From an uncultured archaeon (lineage in GTDB: Archaea > Thermoproteota > Nitrososphaeria > Nitrososphaerales > CALBXV01), in NCBI GenBank assembly GCA_937890045.1, contig CALBXV010000438.1:1-26634 (forward strand): a DNA stretch of 26,634 nt, in the 5' to 3' direction. This document shows, in pieces, positions 23,577 through 26,634 of the stretch. The notes under the pieces were generated by a model, which had not been told where the DNA came from, ran no database searches, and saw only the letters and a list, made by a program, of their open reading frames with translations. Numbering within the stretch: the first letter of the stretch is position 1; every line of letters begins with the position of its first letter. The translations under genes and the position numbers were made by a program.

Positions 23577-24325
23577 ATGATTTAAATATCTATGTTTCAA
23601 CATCAGATGGCCATTTACATGCTATAAAACCATTTCAGTTTTTATTCAATAAATTTTGGGGTGAAGATCAGAATGTTACTATTTTGGGATACAGACCACC
23701 AGATATTGAACTGAATAATAATTTTAAATTTGTTTCCTTAAGAGAAGAGCAAGGTCCAGTAGAAGAATGGGCTATAGATTTAAGACAGTTTTTTGAATCA
23801 ATAGACGATGAATATTTTATTTATTGTATGGAAGACCATTTTATAATGGACCCTGTAGATTTTGATGTATTATCGGTTTTATTTTCTTATATAGGACACG
23901 AAACATTTTCAATATTAACTGGAAAAACATCTAAAATAGGAAGAATTGGTTTAACAAATGATATTCAGTATATTCATGGAAAACAATATGAGCCATTTGA
24001 AACTAAGAATGAAATTAAAGTCATCAATAAAACTCCTACGGCAGAATATAGAATATCTACTCAGTTTTCCGTGTGGAGTAAAGAATATATGCTCAGGTAT
24101 TTGTTACCAGGAATAACACCCTGGGAATTTGAATTAGAAGGTTCGGAGGCCGCTTTGAATGATGGATATTTGATTTTGTCAACAGAAGATAGACATGCTA
24201 TAAAACATGCACAGGCAATAAGAAAGGGAGATACAAGTAAGTTTGATTTTACTTTTGTTAATGATTATGATAAATCTTTAGACCCAACCACATTAAAAGA
24301 AATGCAAATTAAAGGAATTATATAG
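23573..24325 (+). CDS. Putative GT-A-like transferase (unrecognised)
   Basis: 250 residues, not securely identified. An N-terminal strand-helix pair (LNIYVSTSDGHLHAIKPFQFLFNKFWG) and YFIYCMEDHFIMDPVDFDVL, with an acidic D/E-H pair where GT-A enzymes bind metal, then TPTAEYRISTQFSVWSKEYMLRYLLPGITPWEFELEGS, look like small phage glycosyltransferases. The final 60 residues are polar. Context between two transferase-like genes, with ATGA and TAGTG overlaps, supports a sugar role but is not proof. Confidence 0.5.
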   Translation: MNDLNIYVSTSDGHLHAIKPFQFLFNKFWGEDQNVTILGYRPPDIELNNNFKFVSLREEQGPVEEWAIDLRQFFESIDDEYFIYCMEDHFIMDPVDFDVLSVLFSYIGHETFSILTGKTSKIGRIGLTNDIQYIHGKQYEPFETKNEIKVINKTPTAEYRISTQFSVWSKEYMLRYLLPGITPWEFELEGSEAALNDGYLILSTEDRHAIKHAQAIRKGDTSKFDFTFVNDYDKSLDPTTLKEMQIKGII

Positions 24326-24966
24326 TGGAGTTTACTCTTGGAATAATAACAGGTGGAAATAGTTTTGATTTACTTAATGAAGTTTTTAAATCTATTCAAG
24401 ATCAATATATAGACAAAAGTAAATTTGAAGTTGTTATTGTTGGTGGAGAAGAAGTTGAAGGAGAAAATGTAACTCACGTTCCATTTGATGAGAGTTCAGG
24501 TAAATATACCGCAAAAAAGAATTTAATAACTAAGTTTGCCAAGTTTGAAAATGTTGTATATTTGCATGATTATATGGCATTGTGTGATGGTTGGTATGAA
24601 GGATATGTAAAGTTTGGAAATGATTGGGATATTTGTATGAATGTAGTAGAAAATTCAGATGGAAGTAGATTCAGAGATTGGTGTGCATGGGACGATCCTG
24701 AATTGTGTTATCCTGATGGAGTTCATAATATTGCATTACCATCGTATGATTACAATAAAACTCATTATATGTATATCTCAGGAAATTATTGGGTTTCGAA
24801 GAAAAGAGTTATGGAAGAAGAACCATTAAATGAAGATTTAGATTGGGGTGAGGCTGAAGATGTAGAGTGGTCAAATCGAATCCGAGATAAATATCAATAT
24901 GTAATGAATACACATTCTAAAGTTAAGTGTCTTAAAGACAAGAAACTATCAGCGAGATATGTTTAA
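24325..24966 (+). CDS. GT2-like glycosyltransferase (GT-A fold)
   Basis: 213 residues. FTLGIITGGNSFDLLNEVFKSI opens as in family 2 transferases, FEVVIVGG follows, and VVYLHDYMALCDGWYEGY carries HDY at 81-83 where a DxD motif is expected. DLDWGEAEDVEWSNRIR (171-187) matches the C-terminal acceptor Glu/Asp motif. The non-standard HDY may alter metal binding or mark a subfamily. It begins with GTG, overlapping the previous stop as TAGTG, and is coupled by TAATG to the phosphatase/nucleotidyltransferase gene. Confidence 0.75.
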   Translation: MEFTLGIITGGNSFDLLNEVFKSIQDQYIDKSKFEVVIVGGEEVEGENVTHVPFDESSGKYTAKKNLITKFAKFENVVYLHDYMALCDGWYEGYVKFGNDWDICMNVVENSDGSRFRDWCAWDDPELCYPDGVHNIALPSYDYNKTHYMYISGNYWVSKKRVMEEEPLNEDLDWGEAEDVEWSNRIRDKYQYVMNTHSKVKCLKDKKLSARYV

Positions 24967-26351
24967 TGATTAAACTTATAATTTTTGATTTAGATGGAGT
25001 GTTAGTTGATGCAAGAGAGTTACATTACGAGGCACTTAATAGAGCTTTAAAAAGTATCGGTGAAGAATATGTTATAAAAAGAGAAGAACACTTATCTACT
25101 TATGATGGATTACCTACTAATAAGAAACTCAACATGCTGAGTAAGAAAAAAGGCCTTCCAAAAGAATTGCACGATGAAGTTTGGAAGTTGAAACAAGAAA
25201 TGACTCGTAAAATCATAGATGAAGAAATGACTTATGACGAAAAAATGAGAGGTATTCTTAGAAGGTTTAAGTCAGAGGGATACAGAATTTGTGTAGCTTC
25301 AAACTCTATTCGAGAGTCTTGTAAGATGATGTTGGTTAGAAAAGGGTTAATTGATTATATTGAATTTTTCTATTCTAACCAAGATGTAAAAAATCCAAAA
25401 CCAAACACGGAAATGTATTTGAAGTGTATGATAAAAGCGGAGGTGAATCCAAATGAAACGGTTATTGTTGAAGATTCAGATGTGGGTAGAAAATCTGCTA
25501 CTGCGTCTGGAGCAGTTCTTTGCGCGGTAGAAGATACTGATGATGTTTCTTATGAGAAAGTTAGAAGAGTTGTAAATGAAGCAGACAGAGAAGAAGAAAT
25601 TAAACCAAAATGGCAAGGGGGTAATATGAATGTACTTATACCGATGGCTGGTGCCGGAAAGAGATTTGAAGAAGTAGGATATACTTTTCCAAAACCGTTA
25701 ATTGATGTTTCTGGAAAACCTATGATTCAACTTGTAGTTGAAAATTTGAACATAGAAGCTAAGCATGTTTTTGTAGTTCAGAAAGAACATTATGAGAAAT
25801 ACAATCTCAAACATATGTTGAATCTTGTATCACCGAATTGCGAAGTTGTACAAGTTGAAGAATTAACAGAGGGAGCAGCCTGCACTACTTTATTGGCAGA
25901 AGAGTATATTGATAATGATGAACCACTCTTATTAGCAAATTCAGACCAATATCTTGATTGGAACAGTAACGAGTTTATGTATTCTATGATAGCAGATGAT
26001 ATAGATGGTGGGATATTAACATTTACAGCAACACACCCTAAATGGAGTTTTGCGAAACTGGATGACAGTGGATTTGTTGAACGTGTTGCAGAGAAAGACC
26101 CTATTAGTGATGTAGCAACAGTTGGTTTATATTTTTGGACTCGCGGCTCGGATTATGTGAAGTATGCCAAACAAATGATAGAAAAGGATATAAGAACTAA
26201 CAATGAATTTTATGTTTGTCCAGTATATAATGAAGCTATAGCAGATGGAAAGAAAATTAAGACATATCACATTGATAGAAAACAAATGTGGGGTTTAGGA
26301 ACTCCAGAAGATTTGGACACTTTTACAAAGGAGAAACGAAATGGAGCATAA
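24966..26351 (+). CDS. HAD phosphatase/phosphomutase fused to sugar nucleotidyltransferase
   Basis: 461-residue two-domain protein. Residues 1-215 form a HAD hydrolase: DLDGVLVD with nucleophile Asp8, ASNS with Ser112, NPKP with Lys145, and VEDSDVG with Asp170/Asp172. The layout resembles beta-phosphoglucomutase or small sugar phosphatases. From 221, MNVLIPMAGAGKRF with FPKPLIDVSGKPM and LANSDQYLDW are those of glucose-1-phosphate-type nucleotidyltransferases. An AGGGGG sequence four bases before the ATG for Met221 (25626) is a possible internal ribosome binding site, so the second domain may also be made alone. The pair would convert a sugar phosphate into an activated sugar. Confidence 0.9.
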   Translation: MIKLIIFDLDGVLVDARELHYEALNRALKSIGEEYVIKREEHLSTYDGLPTNKKLNMLSKKKGLPKELHDEVWKLKQEMTRKIIDEEMTYDEKMRGILRRFKSEGYRICVASNSIRESCKMMLVRKGLIDYIEFFYSNQDVKNPKPNTEMYLKCMIKAEVNPNETVIVEDSDVGRKSATASGAVLCAVEDTDDVSYEKVRRVVNEADREEEIKPKWQGGNMNVLIPMAGAGKRFEEVGYTFPKPLIDVSGKPMIQLVVENLNIEAKHVFVVQKEHYEKYNLKHMLNLVSPNCEVVQVEELTEGAACTTLLAEEYIDNDEPLLLANSDQYLDWNSNEFMYSMIADDIDGGILTFTATHPKWSFAKLDDSGFVERVAEKDPISDVATVGLYFWTRGSDYVKYAKQMIEKDIRTNNEFYVCPVYNEAIADGKKIKTYHIDRKQMWGLGTPEDLDTFTKEKRNGA

Positions 26352-26634
26352 AGGATTAGTTGCATTTGGGGGGGTCTGGCCAAATTCTCATCAAGAAAAT
26401 TTTGAAGCAGAGTGTGATAGAATTCTCGCTAGTACTGCTCTTGAATTTGGAATATCTGGGTTTAAAGGTGAAGCTGAATCTGAATTTACACGAATTGTAG
26501 GAATGTCAACGGCTGGAACTAAAGGTGAGGATTATGTAAAAGCAATTAATGAAATAGACCCAGAATTGTTTGATTATATTGATAAATTTAGAGAGAATGA
26601 TAAATGTGGAGATCCAATATTAAAAGATTTTGGT
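26341..26634 (+). CDS. Possible sugar O-methyltransferase, N-terminal part (3' partial)
   Basis: The frame is open from ATG 26341 to the window end (98 residues) and overlaps the preceding gene by 11 bases. It reads MEHKGLVAFGGVWPNSHQEN and later FDYIDKFRENDKCGDPILKDFG. The last phrase resembles the start of the putative sugar O-methyltransferase family, where a similar NDxxGxP segment precedes the catalytic domain. The SAM motif would lie beyond the window, so the call is tentative. A run of seven G at 26368-26374 is notable in this AT-rich DNA but keeps the frame. Confidence 0.4.
   Translation, partial: MEHKGLVAFGGVWPNSHQENFEAECDRILASTALEFGISGFKGEAESEFTRIVGMSTAGTKGEDYVKAINEIDPELFDYIDKFRENDKCGDPILKDFG

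Noticed and set aside
1..26634. CRISPR array, tRNA or rRNA genes, insertion sequences
   Set aside because: I looked for repeat/spacer periodicity, cloverleaf-like patterns in the few gaps, and transposase frames on both strands, and saw none. The Cas4-like nuclease alone is not evidence for CRISPR.

Overview
The window reads as a segment of a large, AT-rich, T4-like tailed phage, probably marine. Every supported gene is on the + strand. Genes are packed end to end with ATGA, TAATG, TAGTG or TGATG stop/start overlaps, and no stretch over 300 bases lacks a gene. The T4 replication-core set gp43 (family B DNA polymerase), gp45 (sliding clamp), gp44 and gp62 (clamp loader) is present. Many starts have good AGGAG-type ribosome binding sites, which argues against a Bacteroidota host, where such sites are rarely used. 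The host is otherwise undetermined, but an outer-membrane receptor gene implies a Gram-negative one. No tRNA, rRNA, CRISPR, insertion sequence or attachment site was seen.

Region 1 (2-1165) holds the 3' part of a TonB-dependent receptor beta-barrel and a strong rho-independent terminator. By eye this gene is richer in G+C than the replication genes after it. Region 2 (1186-9921) is the replication and modification block: polymerase with a C-terminal PIP-box-like tail, clamp, a DNA methyltransferase, clamp-loader ATPase, a ClpP-like serine protease, two small zinc-ribbon proteins, the clamp-loader small subunit, a second related methyltransferase and a DUF1599-like protein. Region 3 (9909-12026) has a PD-(D/E)XK nuclease with a predicted Fe-S cluster, a SLOG-fold nucleotide-binding protein, a ribbon-helix-helix-like regulator and short unknown genes. 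The regulator gene is preceded by a 16-bp inverted repeat that also lies exactly upstream of the clamp gene.

Region 4 (12041-26634) is a sugar island. It encodes two GT4 glycosyltransferases, at least two GT-A proteins, several more glycosyltransferase-like proteins, an NAD-dependent sugar epimerase/dehydratase, a shortened UDP-glucose/GDP-mannose dehydrogenase, a DegT-type aminotransferase, an SAM methyltransferase, a HAD phosphatase fused to a sugar nucleotidyltransferase, and the start of a possible sugar O-methyltransferase. Together these could make activated, modified sugars and transfer them to a virion, host-surface or DNA target; the sequence does not say which. Embedded in it are a 70-residue membrane protein with two EF-hand-like loops and several unknown phage genes.

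Most worth a second look: the receptor gene in a phage replication context, the shared inverted repeat, the Ca-binding-like membrane protein, the gp62 start buried in its neighbour, the ClpP homologue between the clamp-loader genes, and the sugar island.
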